Virus record (IMG/VR): IMGVR_UViG_3300044627_002021
Coordinates: 1-25,293 of that record
DNA from: a virus
Length of the DNA stretch: 25,293 bases
Direction: 5' to 3' (one strand)
Below are positions 12,966-20,174 of this stretch, one piece after another. The translations under genes and the position numbers were made by a program. The notes beneath the pieces were generated by a model. It did not search any database. It had not been told where the DNA came from and saw only the letters and a list, made by a program, of their open reading frames with translations. Within the stretch, counting starts at the first letter, position 1, and every line of letters starts with the position of its first letter.

Positions 12966-13949
12966 TTAATGCAATTTCCCTTTAATTATTTGATAATTTT
13001 TAACCGTATAATCTCCATTTTTTTCAACAGTTATATGAGCAAATCCATGTTGATAATTACTAACTAATGGTGAATAGTCGGGTTTTAATTCGCACAAGGA
13101 ACCAGTACTCCAAGTTGTAATAACATCGCCATCCATGTTAGTTTCCGAATGCGTTGAAACCTTATGTACATGCCCTATAATAGTTGATTGCTTTGCTTTC
13201 ATGTACACGCCCCTTGCGCTATTTACAGGGCTAAAAAATCCTTTCATTACATGGTGTCCATGTGTTACCGATAATTTTCCAATCTTTACCAATTGCTTAT
13301 CATCTATTATAGTTACCTTTTGTTCGTTAAGTCTTAACCTTTGTTCTAAATGGTAGTATTCATCATCAAATACTTCATAAGCCTTTTGCTTTAACCATAA
13401 TTCATAGCGAATACAATGGTTACCTTTTAACCAATATATTGAAGCAGCTGGGAATGTTTGCCTTAAAGTAACTAAAAATTGTTTACATGCATCAAACTCT
13501 TGTTTAACACTACGTTTTTTTGGATCTTTATCAAACCTAGATAACATGTGAAAATCCAATAAATCCCCATTAATAAATACTGTATTAATTTTGTTTTGTA
13601 CCCCATAATCTAAAGCTATTGTTATGGCTTCTATGTCGTGATAAGGTATGTGTAAATCGGATATAAATAGAACATTGTTACAAATCTCTGGCAGTTTAAA
13701 CGCCCCCCTATCTTCGCTATGGCTTTCAGGTAGCTTGTATGGGTTTCTTGACCTTTCTGGTGCAGGATGAGTTGCTTTTACTAAATTTCCTTTTGATTTG
13801 CCTTCAATATATCTTAAATTAGACCTTGCTTCTTCAACATCTTTGAATAATAAATCATTTTCTTTGTACATTATCCTGGCAAGTTTTAACGTAGGCATTT
13901 CCATTCCGTATTGGTTACGGTAATCTCTCGCAATTGATGTTTTAGTCAT
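12966..13949 (-). CDS. Calcineurin-like metallophosphoesterase
   Basis: A 327-aa protein. After about 90 N-terminal residues, of which 1-50 are helical and possibly DNA- or protein-binding, comes a metallophosphoesterase core with the full metal signature: FISDLHIPYHD (Asp98, His100), FINGDLLDFH (Asp129), LKGNHCIRYE, VTHGHH and IIGHVHKVS. Such enzymes hydrolyse phosphomono- or diesters with two metals; phage members may act on nucleic acid ends, nucleotides or signalling molecules. It lies 9 nt downstream of the PAS membrane protein, in the lysis message. That proximity makes a nucleotide or host-signal substrate worth considering, but the enzyme is common in phages in other contexts too. Confidence 0.85.
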   Translation of the reverse strand: MTKTSIARDYRNQYGMEMPTLKLARIMYKENDLLFKDVEEARSNLRYIEGKSKGNLVKATHPAPERSRNPYKLPESHSEDRGAFKLPEICNNVLFISDLHIPYHDIEAITIALDYGVQNKINTVFINGDLLDFHMLSRFDKDPKKRSVKQEFDACKQFLVTLRQTFPAASIYWLKGNHCIRYELWLKQKAYEVFDDEYYHLEQRLRLNEQKVTIIDDKQLVKIGKLSVTHGHHVMKGFFSPVNSARGVYMKAKQSTIIGHVHKVSTHSETNMDGDVITTWSTGSLCELKPDYSPLVSNYQHGFAHITVEKNGDYTVKNYQIIKGKLH

Positions 13950-13958
13950 GTTGTTTAT

Positions 13959-14720
13959 TTAATCTTGCTTTGGTAGATTCTTGTTGCTTTCTTGAGTAGC
14001 ATATTTAATACCCATTATAGTACCAACTATTGAAAATGCGTTTGTCAAAAGCACTGAAAACATATTGCTCCATGTTGAGCCTATTATCTGCGTATCCTTG
14101 TTAGATAATATTGCAAACGAATACATTACGGTTGTAATAAATCCAACGCTCATAATTACAAATAAAGCTGATTTAACAATTGTTTTAATTAACTCGTTTT
14201 GGCTTTTTTTAATCATTACATCTAAGTCATTCAACGCTGCGTTTTTCTCTATTTCTATTGCGTTTTTAAGTTTTTGCGACTTATCCAACTCAATTTGCAA
14301 GTCTTTTGAAAGAGCATCTATTTTGTTTTTGCTATTGACGGTATGTGTAATGTCGGTAGCAATCTTCATTATTTTTGTAATGGTATTGCTTTCATCTAAT
14401 ATGGGGTTGTAAGTTGCTTGTAGGTAAATAGGACTTCCATCCATTTTCCTTCTTTCAAATTCTCCTTCAAAATACTTACCGCTTCTTAGCGTTTCCCAAA
14501 ACTTTTTATATTCATCTGACTTAGAATAATCGTAACTCACAAAAACGCTATGATGCTTTCCAATAAGTTGTTTATGATCCTCATCATCATACCCCATTGC
14601 TTGTAAAAAGATAGAGTTCATCCCTAGAATAAAACCGTCAAGGTCAAAATAAATAATAGCATTGCTTCTATTTATAGCCTCTAGTCTACTTAGCAACTCT
14701 TCTTTAGATAAATTTTTCAT
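13959..14720 (-). CDS. PAS-domain sensor fused to a two-TM (holin-like) membrane domain
   Basis: A 253-aa protein of three parts. Residues 12-127 are a PAS domain close to those of BdlA/Aer-type chemoreceptors: EAINRSNAIIYFDLDGFILG, FLQAMGYDDEDHKQLIGKHH, FWETLRSGKYFEGEF, GSPIYLQATYNPILDE and IATDIT. These PAS domains bind flavin or haem and sense redox or oxygen. Residues 130-178 are a coiled coil. Residues 181-204 and about 217-238 are two membrane spans with a short polar loop and a charged tail, a holin-like shape. No HAMP, kinase or methyl-accepting domain follows. Its ATG overlaps the endolysin stop by ATGA (14717-14720), so the two are translationally coupled. The role is inferred: an environment-responsive lysis regulator or holin. 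Confidence 0.75.
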   Translation of the reverse strand: MKNLSKEELLSRLEAINRSNAIIYFDLDGFILGMNSIFLQAMGYDDEDHKQLIGKHHSVFVSYDYSKSDEYKKFWETLRSGKYFEGEFERRKMDGSPIYLQATYNPILDESNTITKIMKIATDITHTVNSKNKIDALSKDLQIELDKSQKLKNAIEIEKNAALNDLDVMIKKSQNELIKTIVKSALFVIMSVGFITTVMYSFAILSNKDTQIIGSTWSNMFSVLLTNAFSIVGTIMGIKYATQESNKNLPKQD

Positions 14721-15178
14721 TTGTACGGTATATATGAAGTCTTGCCGTTTGCCTTGATTACTTTTAGTATTTGCTTACGTTGTTTGCCTGTGCTTTCGTA
14801 ACTTACATGAACCCAATCGGGGTTTGAATCATTACCAAACTCCCACAAAAGCTGATCAAAGTTTAAGTTATCCTTAATGTAGTTAAATATTTCGGCGTTT
14901 GTAATTGTAGTACCATCCATGTCAATATCTATCGCCTCACCTTGACAATGTTGCGAACTTGAACTTCCCCCAACCGCTGCATTTAATTCCTTGCTTCTGT
15001 ATCCTGAACTAATATGAATAGGCACACCGAAATGCTCACGAATAGGCTCAAATATATTTTCAGCCAATTTCTTAAAGTTTTCTAAATGCTCACCCGATGG
15101 GGTGTTATTTATTCCTTTGCGCTTTGCGGTTTCGCTTCTACTAACTTCTGCTAACGATAAATGCTTTGAAATTTGCAT
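14717..15178 (-). CDS. Peptidase M15 endolysin (D-Ala-D-Ala carboxypeptidase-like)
   Basis: A 153-aa M15A-type zinc peptidase, the usual endolysin of Bacteroidota phages. N-terminal HLSLAEVSRSETAKRKG and FEPIREHFGVPIHISSGYRS lead to the zinc motif SSQHCQGEAIDID (His77, Asp84), then FDQLLWEFG (Glu113) and WVHVSY (His124), giving the full SxHxxGxAxD / HxH-type set. It cuts peptide bonds in the peptidoglycan stem or cross-bridge. No signal peptide, so export to the periplasm needs a holin. It lies 6 nt after the lipoprotein gene and overlaps the PAS membrane gene, placing it in the lysis cassette. Confidence 0.93.
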   Translation of the reverse strand: MQISKHLSLAEVSRSETAKRKGINNTPSGEHLENFKKLAENIFEPIREHFGVPIHISSGYRSKELNAAVGGSSSSQHCQGEAIDIDMDGTTITNAEIFNYIKDNLNFDQLLWEFGNDSNPDWVHVSYESTGKQRKQILKVIKANGKTSYIPYK

Positions 15179-15184
15179 ATTTTA

Positions 15185-15688
15185 CTATTTTATTATTTTC
15201 ATTAATTTAATTATTCCCGAACCTATAAACGCTATAAACAAACAAATGGCTATCATTCGCCAAATGCTTTTGCTATTTTTTACCTTGTTATATTCAAGGC
15301 GTTGCTCGTGTATTGCACCTTGTAGCTTTGCTTCGCGCAAACGTAAGGCGTTAATGCTATCAATGTCTTTATTCACTTCTCGCTTATCAACTACAACGGT
15401 GTTAATAGTCTTTGTATTGGTTTTATAAACTATTGCCGTATCATAGTAATAAACAAAGGTAGTATCGTTTATTTGCTTTACTAACGTGTCGCGTATGTAT
15501 TCGGTATTGTTTACTATTGTGCTATCATGAATAAATACCAAAGAATCATTGGCACATGGCAGCAATACATCTGTTTTGGCTCTAACTCTTTTTACTGATT
15601 CCCAATCAGCTAATACTTTATTTTCTGCTTTCTTTATGTTTAAGCAAGAACTAAAAATTATTAATAATAAAATAAAGTATTTACGCAT
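15185..15688 (-). CDS. Lipoprotein with C-terminal TM segment (candidate unimolecular spanin)
   Basis: A 167-aa protein with a lipoprotein signal (MRKYFILLLIIFSSC, Cys15 as the lipidated residue), a periplasmic domain with beta-rich (NDSLVFIHDSTIVNNTEYI; VYYYDTAIVYKT) and then coiled-coil parts (DIDSINALRLREAKLQGAIHEQRLEYNKV), and a C-terminal membrane span (about residues 143-162) ending in basic residues. An outer-membrane lipid anchor plus an inner-membrane TM in one chain is the layout of u-spanins (as T1 gp11), which fuse the two membranes in the last step of lysis. The position directly before the endolysin fits. A lipidated inner-membrane protein is the alternative. It overlaps the HNH stop by 8 nt. 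Confidence 0.65.
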   Translation of the reverse strand: MRKYFILLLIIFSSCLNIKKAENKVLADWESVKRVRAKTDVLLPCANDSLVFIHDSTIVNNTEYIRDTLVKQINDTTFVYYYDTAIVYKTNTKTINTVVVDKREVNKDIDSINALRLREAKLQGAIHEQRLEYNKVKNSKSIWRMIAICLFIAFIGSGIIKLMKIIK

Positions 15689-16196
15689 AAATAAATTTTG
15701 TATTGTTCTTTAATCTTCCGTTTAATTTAGATCGCATTGTTGAGTATGGTATATTATATAAATCAGAAACCTCTCTAGCACAAGAATAAAAAACTCCTGA
15801 TTCTGTATCTAAAATAATTTTAGACAATAAATTATCTTCGCCTAATTTATTTACATTTAACCCAGTTCTCCTTGCGTGTTGGTTATTTTCTTGTTGGGTT
15901 GCCCATTCTAAATTCTCTACCCTATTATCATCTTTAACACCGTTAATATGGTTAACAGTATTTTTATTTTTAGGATTACTTATAAATGCTTGTGCTACTA
16001 ATCTATGAATAAAAAAATTACTATACTTGCCATTAATAAATAATCTAACCTTTGTATATCCTTGCTTGTTTTTATTCTGATTAACTAATCTTGGGTATTC
16101 TTTTTTTCTTGTATCGCTACCAAACATTATTTCTATATCTCCGTTTTCGTAAACCCTATATTTATAATCTGATTTGTCAATGTATCTATATCGCAT
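15681..16196 (-). CDS. HNH homing-type endonuclease (NUMOD4-HNH-NUMOD1 layout)
   Basis: A 171-aa free-standing HNH endonuclease. An N-terminal NUMOD4-like DNA-binding segment (YRVYENGDIE..GYTKVRLFINGKYSNFFIHRLVAQAF) leads to the HNH core: His64, NHINGVKDDNRVENLEW (Asn82-His83, Asn91, Asn95) and a C-terminal NUMOD1-like helix-turn-helix (SCAREVSDLYNIPYSTMRSKLNGR). Such enzymes nick or cut DNA and spread themselves between related phages. It is inserted in the lysis cassette, splitting a truncated lipoprotein start (16208-16342) from a full-length lipoprotein gene whose start it overlaps. That arrangement suggests it was acquired at the lipoprotein locus. Confidence 0.85.
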   Translation of the reverse strand: MRYRYIDKSDYKYRVYENGDIEIMFGSDTRKKEYPRLVNQNKNKQGYTKVRLFINGKYSNFFIHRLVAQAFISNPKNKNTVNHINGVKDDNRVENLEWATQQENNQHARRTGLNVNKLGEDNLLSKIILDTESGVFYSCAREVSDLYNIPYSTMRSKLNGRLKNNTKFIYA

Positions 16197-16207
16197 AATG
16201 TTTTAGT

Positions 16208-16342
16208 TTATTTTTCAATATTTGCAAGTACTCGGTTTTCGGCTTTCTTTAATGGGTTACAACTCCAAAGGCATAGGAGTAATACTATCCCAATAAGGTA
16301 TATTAGCAATAGCTTTGCTATTTCACTTATATTGATTCTCAT
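16208..16342 (-). pseudogene. 44-aa lipoprotein; truncated paralogue of the u-spanin candidate
   Basis: Translated from the ATG at 16342 to TAA at 16208-16210: 44 residues with a hydrophobic N-terminus and lipobox LWSC (Cys28), then NPLKKAENRVLANIEK. From the Cys, KKAENxVLA and the following Glu align without gaps to the lipoprotein at 15185-15688 (KKAENKVLADWES), 9 identities in 16 residues, with similar DNA as well. The start overlaps the holin stop by ATGA (16339-16342), so it sits where an intact lipoprotein gene would start. It reads as the cut-off 5' end of a former lipoprotein gene, broken where the HNH gene follows. It may still make a tiny lipoprotein (o-spanin-like). Confidence 0.6.
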
Positions 16343-16554
16343 TTTACTTCCTTTGTAGGCGGTGTAAAGAAGTTTTTAACTAAATAACTTACCCCACCCG
16401 CAACGGATGCAAGTAATACGGTATGCCATTCAATTTTTAAACTACCCGCTTCTAAAGATTGTTGAAGGATAAAAACCGCAGGGGTTAATATAGCCATCAA
16501 TAAACCTTTTAAAATGTCTTTTGTGTTTACGCTAAATAACTTTGATTCATTCAT
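16339..16554 (-). CDS. Holin-like small membrane protein
   Basis: A 71-aa protein with two membrane spans: residues 13-33 (DILKGLLMAILTPAVFIL) and about 44-62 (WHTVLLASVAGGVSYLVKNF), and a basic, Pro-rich tail (FTPPTKEVK). Size, two hydrophobic helices and charged end fit class II holins. It precedes the lipoprotein and endolysin genes and starts one base from the upstream coiled-coil membrane protein. It is the best simple holin candidate; the PAS protein further down is the second. Confidence 0.6.
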   Translation of the reverse strand: MNESKLFSVNTKDILKGLLMAILTPAVFILQQSLEAGSLKIEWHTVLLASVAGGVSYLVKNFFTPPTKEVK

Positions 16555-16555
16555 T

Positions 16556-16783
16556 TTATTTATGTTTTAATAGTTCAAAAATTTTATCTCCTATCCATGC
16601 AAGGATAGTTCCACAAGCAACAAGAAATGAAAGCCCAGCCATTGTTTTTTGCCTAAAACTTTTGCTCAATTTGGCTTCTTTTTCAACATTGGTAAGCCTA
16701 TCTACTATGCCTTTGCTGCCAAATTCATCACCTAATAAAGCAACGTAAATTTTATCAATCTTTTGCTCAAGACTTTCTTGCAT
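16556..16783 (-). CDS. Coiled-coil single-TM protein (XhlA-like holin accessory)
   Basis: A 75-aa protein: an N-terminal coiled coil (SLEQKIDKIYVALLGDEFGSKGIVDRLTNVEKEAKL), a basic stretch (SKSFRQK) and a C-terminal membrane span (about residues 48-68, MAGLSFLVACGTILAWIGDKI) with a Lys/His tail. This layout matches XhlA/haemolysin-type proteins found beside holins, which assist lysis. The spacing to the next gene is one base, so it is co-translated with the holin candidate. Confidence 0.6.
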   Translation of the reverse strand: MQESLEQKIDKIYVALLGDEFGSKGIVDRLTNVEKEAKLSKSFRQKTMAGLSFLVACGTILAWIGDKIFELLKHK

Positions 16784-16787
16784 TGTG

Positions 16788-17033
16788 TTACTTTTTAATA
16801 GTTTCTTTTGGTTTATCAGCCACTAACTTTGCGTTATTGTAAAGCGGTGCTAAAATGCTTTGCAACAATAGTTTGCCAGTAGTTGTATTGCCGTTAATGT
16901 TTTCTTGAATTAATGCCACTACATTTTTAAAAGTAGTAGTATCAATAGTAATTTGAAGCACCAAAGAATCTTGCTTTTGTGCTTTGGTTGTTGTGGCGGC
17001 AAATAATGCGGCAATAAATAATAGTTTTTTCAT
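16788..17033 (-). CDS. Secreted small protein with Q-rule signal peptide
   Basis: An 81-aa protein whose first 18 residues are a Sec signal peptide (MKKLLFIAALFAATTTKA) ending before Gln19, the cleavage pattern typical of Bacteroidota. The mature part is about 62 residues (KQDSLVLQITIDTTTFKNVV; helical ALIQENINGN; LLLQSILAPLYNNAKLV). It has no recognised family, and no membrane span besides the signal. It sits 2 nt from the next secreted protein and 5 nt from the XhlA-like gene, between fibre and lysis genes. Confidence 0.65.
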   Translation of the reverse strand: MKKLLFIAALFAATTTKAQKQDSLVLQITIDTTTFKNVVALIQENINGNTTTGKLLLQSILAPLYNNAKLVADKPKETIKK

Positions 17034-17034
17034 G

Positions 17035-17364
17035 TTATTTTTTTAGCAAACCTAAGTATTTTAAGATATAATCGTCAATAATGTTATCACTTGTCCATAA
17101 AGTTATTATGGCATTTGGGATTTGAATGTTCATTTGCCCTATGCTTTTTGCTTTACGGTCAAATAATTGAACGTAAGAATTTGCACCGCTTGTATCGTGT
17201 CTTGGGATGCCTAATACTGTCCAACTAACTTGGTATACCGTATCTTTAAGCAAAGCATTGTAAAGCACAGGCTTTACTTGTATTGCGTTTGCAACGGTGT
17301 CGACTTGTTGTGCTGATGCGTTTAAGGTGAACGCTAAACCGATGATTAATAGTACTTGTTTCAT
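17035..17364 (-). CDS. Secreted small protein with Q-rule signal peptide
   Basis: A 109-aa protein starting with a Sec signal peptide (MKQVLLIIGLAFTLNASA, cleavage before Gln19-Gln20). The mature domain looks beta-rich (LYNALLKDTVYQVSWTVLG; YVQLFDRKAKSIGQMNIQIPNAII) with a terminal helix (DDYILKYLGLLKK). No family recognised. It follows the 928-aa fibre-like gene, which also has a signal peptide; the three secreted proteins are adjacent, which suggests a joint role in the periplasm or at the surface. Confidence 0.65.
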   Translation of the reverse strand: MKQVLLIIGLAFTLNASAQQVDTVANAIQVKPVLYNALLKDTVYQVSWTVLGIPRHDTSGANSYVQLFDRKAKSIGQMNIQIPNAIITLWTSDNIIDDYILKYLGLLKK

Positions 17365-17384
17365 ATTTGTGTTCGGGGTTTAAT

Positions 17385-20171
17385 TTATTGTACTTGATAT
17401 TGAAAAGAAAATGATATAGTGTTACTTCCTACTGTTGCTCCGCTCATTGATGTAAATATTTGATTAGTTGATGCACTCGCTGTTGAATTATACATAACTA
17501 ATCCGTTTGCCCCATTTCCGTTACTACCTGTGGCTTGATTGCTATTTGAAAAATTATTACCAACGGGGATTGTAACATTTATGCCGCAAACAGAACTAGA
17601 AGCCGTAAAACTAACTCTCATGTAAACAGTGCAAATATTTCCAATTCTAGTATAACTTGCGTGTTGAACGGTATAACTAGATGTATTAAGATTATCCGTA
17701 ATCGTAGGCGTATAAGTTCCACTAGCAATAGTTTGCGTTGCACTTAACTCACCCGATGAATTAGCTTGTACTAATCTATCTCCTGTACCTGCAAGACTAC
17801 TAAACGTAGCTGCGCCTGTTGAGGAGATAGTGGCAATTTCTGAGCCTGAATTATTTTGAAATTGAAATCCATCAGACCTAAATAATGTTCTACCATTACC
17901 TTCATATTGAATCCTTAACCTACCTTCAGAAGATATATTCCAAGTATTTGCAGATAGATTAAGAAGGCCGCCAACCGTCACACTACTACTAAACGTAGCT
18001 GCGCCTGTGGTAGCAAATGTTAAAGAAGGAGAAAAGGAAGTTCCGTTATCAAAACCTATTTCTATACCAGTTGCAAAAGCATTTTGCGCTATTCTTAGTC
18101 TATCTGCTGGTGTTACAGGTAAAATGTATCTTAAATTATTATCAAAAGCTATTCTTTGTCCTGCAGTTGCTAAAACAAAATTTCCATTGGTTGTAACACT
18201 ACCACTAAACGTAGCACTCCCCGCCACCTGCAACCTTGCACCGTTGTCTGTGGTTGTGTTCAAAAGCAAGTTGCCATTAGCCCCTAACGTCATAGCTTGT
18301 GTAAAGGTTATAGCGTTACCTGCCGTTCCTGAAGGAGCTTGTAGCCATGCAAAGCCACCATCCCATTGTTGGAAAATAGTAGCAAAATTACTTGTTAAAT
18401 ATCTGCTTGTTCCATCATTATATAAGTTATTAGAAAATCCTGAAACACTTGAAATGTCCCAAATAGCAGTTGTGCCACCTAACTGCATTACTTTAAATGG
18501 TGTATTCCACGCACTCGGTGTAACTCCTAATCCTAAATTGCCTGAAGTATTAAGACGCATACGTTCATTACCCGAACTAAAGTCGTATGAATTACTTCTA
18601 AATACTAAATCTCCACTTCCAGCAGGACTACCTATTAAATATCTATCAGCTACTCCATTTTCAGTAAAAAATAAATAATTAGCATTTCCCGATGCACTTC
18701 TTGCATTTATAGCACCATAGGTTGTTCCTTGAACTACAAATTCATTATTTTGAATATAAGCTATTGAATTCCCTATTGTACTTCCTGTAAACTTAGGTAG
18801 GTAGTTAGTAGTGCCTGTACCTGTTACAGGGTTGGTTAATACGCTTTGGTATTGCGGAATATTTAAAGTAGAGCCTACTAATGTAGCCGCCCCACTTGTG
18901 CCTGTGGTTGTTAAGGTTAAAATGTTTTGTTTTGTCTGAATCCTACTTTGTACGTTGGTAAGTGAATCGGTAAACCTTTGAACCCTTGTGTAAGGCAATA
19001 GCATAGCCGCCGTATCGCTTATATTTAGTTTCAAAGCATTTTGTGATGTAGTAGTATAAGTATTGTTATCAACGCTTCCATCCGCTTTTAAAAACTGTGA
19101 TGAAGTGCCACCGTTCTTTACTAATGTAGTAGCTTCCAATGTACCTGTAATCGTTGCAGCATTGCCACTCCCGCTTGTTTTGTTTACTATTAAACCTTCC
19201 CCATTGCCGCCTTTGGTAATATTTAAAGCAACTCCACTACCAGATCCATGATTGATTATAACATTACCAGAATTTCCAGATACATTAAATGTTTTTTGAC
19301 CCGTTATGGTTTGGCTTGTAGTTAAATCAACAAAGTTTTGTGTTGATGACCCCGTACCTCCATTTGCTATTGGAACTATTGAAGTTGTTCCTAATACACC
19401 TGCACTTGTATTTGTAACAATACCCGCAGTTGATAAACTGTTTATACTGGTAACACCTGCGCTGCTAATTGAAATTGCATCAACATTATTGCCAGATGTA
19501 TTTGTTACACCTAAAACCATATCGTTGCCAGTAAACGACAAATGATTGCTAGTTGATTTTATATAGCTACCATACAATATTCCAGACCCAACTGAAGTTC
19601 CTATTTTCAAAAAATCAGTACTAAGGCTATTTGTGTTTTTTCTTATATTTAATTCCTGACTTAGAGATATACCTGCATCGGCTTGTATTCTTAATACGGA
19701 CAAGCCTGCGCCTATCCTCATACTATCTCCAAATGCTTTAATCCCAAATACCGTTTGCGCCCCAAATGTTCTAACTACTTGGTTTAACAATCCCGTTGTA
19801 TCGCTATCCCTAAAGTAAGGCGCTAACATACTAGCCGTATCGCTTATATTCACTTTGGTTGCTGCAAGGCTATCTAAGCCTTGTTTTAGTCTTGCCCTTG
19901 TAGTATATCCATTATTAAACAAAGTGTCTGAAATTAGCTTATATGCGCTTAAATTACCGCCTGTTGCAATAGGTCGCCAAAAGCCTCTATATCTATAATA
20001 CATAACGCTATCCCTTGCAATGGTTAAGGCAATAGTATCAGCCGCCGTAAATTGGCTTGTATCTTTGCTACCAATCCCGATACCATTAACAAACTTAGTT
20101 TTTGCACTTGTTGGCGCAAATTGTGCTTGTGCAACACTAAACAAACATAGTAACCCGATTAAATACTTCAT
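17385..20171 (-). CDS. Tail fibre-like protein with an N-terminal signal peptide
   Basis: A 928-aa protein, long and rich in Ser, Thr, Gly and Asn, with repeated beta-motifs (GAATFSSSVTVGG, SGSVTTNGNF, TNYLPKFTGST and similar) and heptad-like stretches such as YFRDSDTTGLLNQVV, as in trimeric tail fibres of Bacteroidota phages. The C-terminus (GTYTPTITDNLNTSSYTVQH, YTRIGNICTVYMRVSF) is a compact beta domain common in such fibres, probably a receptor-binding head. Remarkably, residues 1-16 (MKYLIGLLCLFSVAQA) form a Sec signal peptide with Gln next. It lies 3 nt after the tail tube gene. A fibre assembled in the cytoplasm would not need export, so a host-surface or secreted role cannot be excluded. 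Confidence 0.7.
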   Translation of the reverse strand: MKYLIGLLCLFSVAQAQFAPTSAKTKFVNGIGIGSKDTSQFTAADTIALTIARDSVMYYRYRGFWRPIATGGNLSAYKLISDTLFNNGYTTRARLKQGLDSLAATKVNISDTASMLAPYFRDSDTTGLLNQVVRTFGAQTVFGIKAFGDSMRIGAGLSVLRIQADAGISLSQELNIRKNTNSLSTDFLKIGTSVGSGILYGSYIKSTSNHLSFTGNDMVLGVTNTSGNNVDAISISSAGVTSINSLSTAGIVTNTSAGVLGTTSIVPIANGGTGSSTQNFVDLTTSQTITGQKTFNVSGNSGNVIINHGSGSGVALNITKGGNGEGLIVNKTSGSGNAATITGTLEATTLVKNGGTSSQFLKADGSVDNNTYTTTSQNALKLNISDTAAMLLPYTRVQRFTDSLTNVQSRIQTKQNILTLTTTGTSGAATLVGSTLNIPQYQSVLTNPVTGTGTTNYLPKFTGSTIGNSIAYIQNNEFVVQGTTYGAINARSASGNANYLFFTENGVADRYLIGSPAGSGDLVFRSNSYDFSSGNERMRLNTSGNLGLGVTPSAWNTPFKVMQLGGTTAIWDISSVSGFSNNLYNDGTSRYLTSNFATIFQQWDGGFAWLQAPSGTAGNAITFTQAMTLGANGNLLLNTTTDNGARLQVAGSATFSGSVTTNGNFVLATAGQRIAFDNNLRYILPVTPADRLRIAQNAFATGIEIGFDNGTSFSPSLTFATTGAATFSSSVTVGGLLNLSANTWNISSEGRLRIQYEGNGRTLFRSDGFQFQNNSGSEIATISSTGAATFSSLAGTGDRLVQANSSGELSATQTIASGTYTPTITDNLNTSSYTVQHASYTRIGNICTVYMRVSFTASSSVCGINVTIPVGNNFSNSNQATGSNGNGANGLVMYNSTASASTNQIFTSMSGATVGSNTISFSFQYQVQ
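17796..18008. repeat. Direct repeat within the fibre gene
   Basis: A 24-nt identical sequence occurs at 17796-17819 and 17985-18008 (starts ACTACTAAACGTAGCTGCGC on the plus strand), and a partial third copy near 18202. All encode the AATFSS motif of the fibre's beta-repeats, so the DNA repeat reflects protein repeats and may recombine to change the fibre length. Confidence 0.7.
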
Positions 20172-20174
20172 AAA

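Noticed and set aside
18007-18678. Long plus-strand frame of 223 codons inside the fibre gene
   Set aside because: It lies entirely antisense to the repetitive 928-aa gene and has low-complexity composition (Pro, Val, Leu) expected from reading beta-repeat codons backwards.
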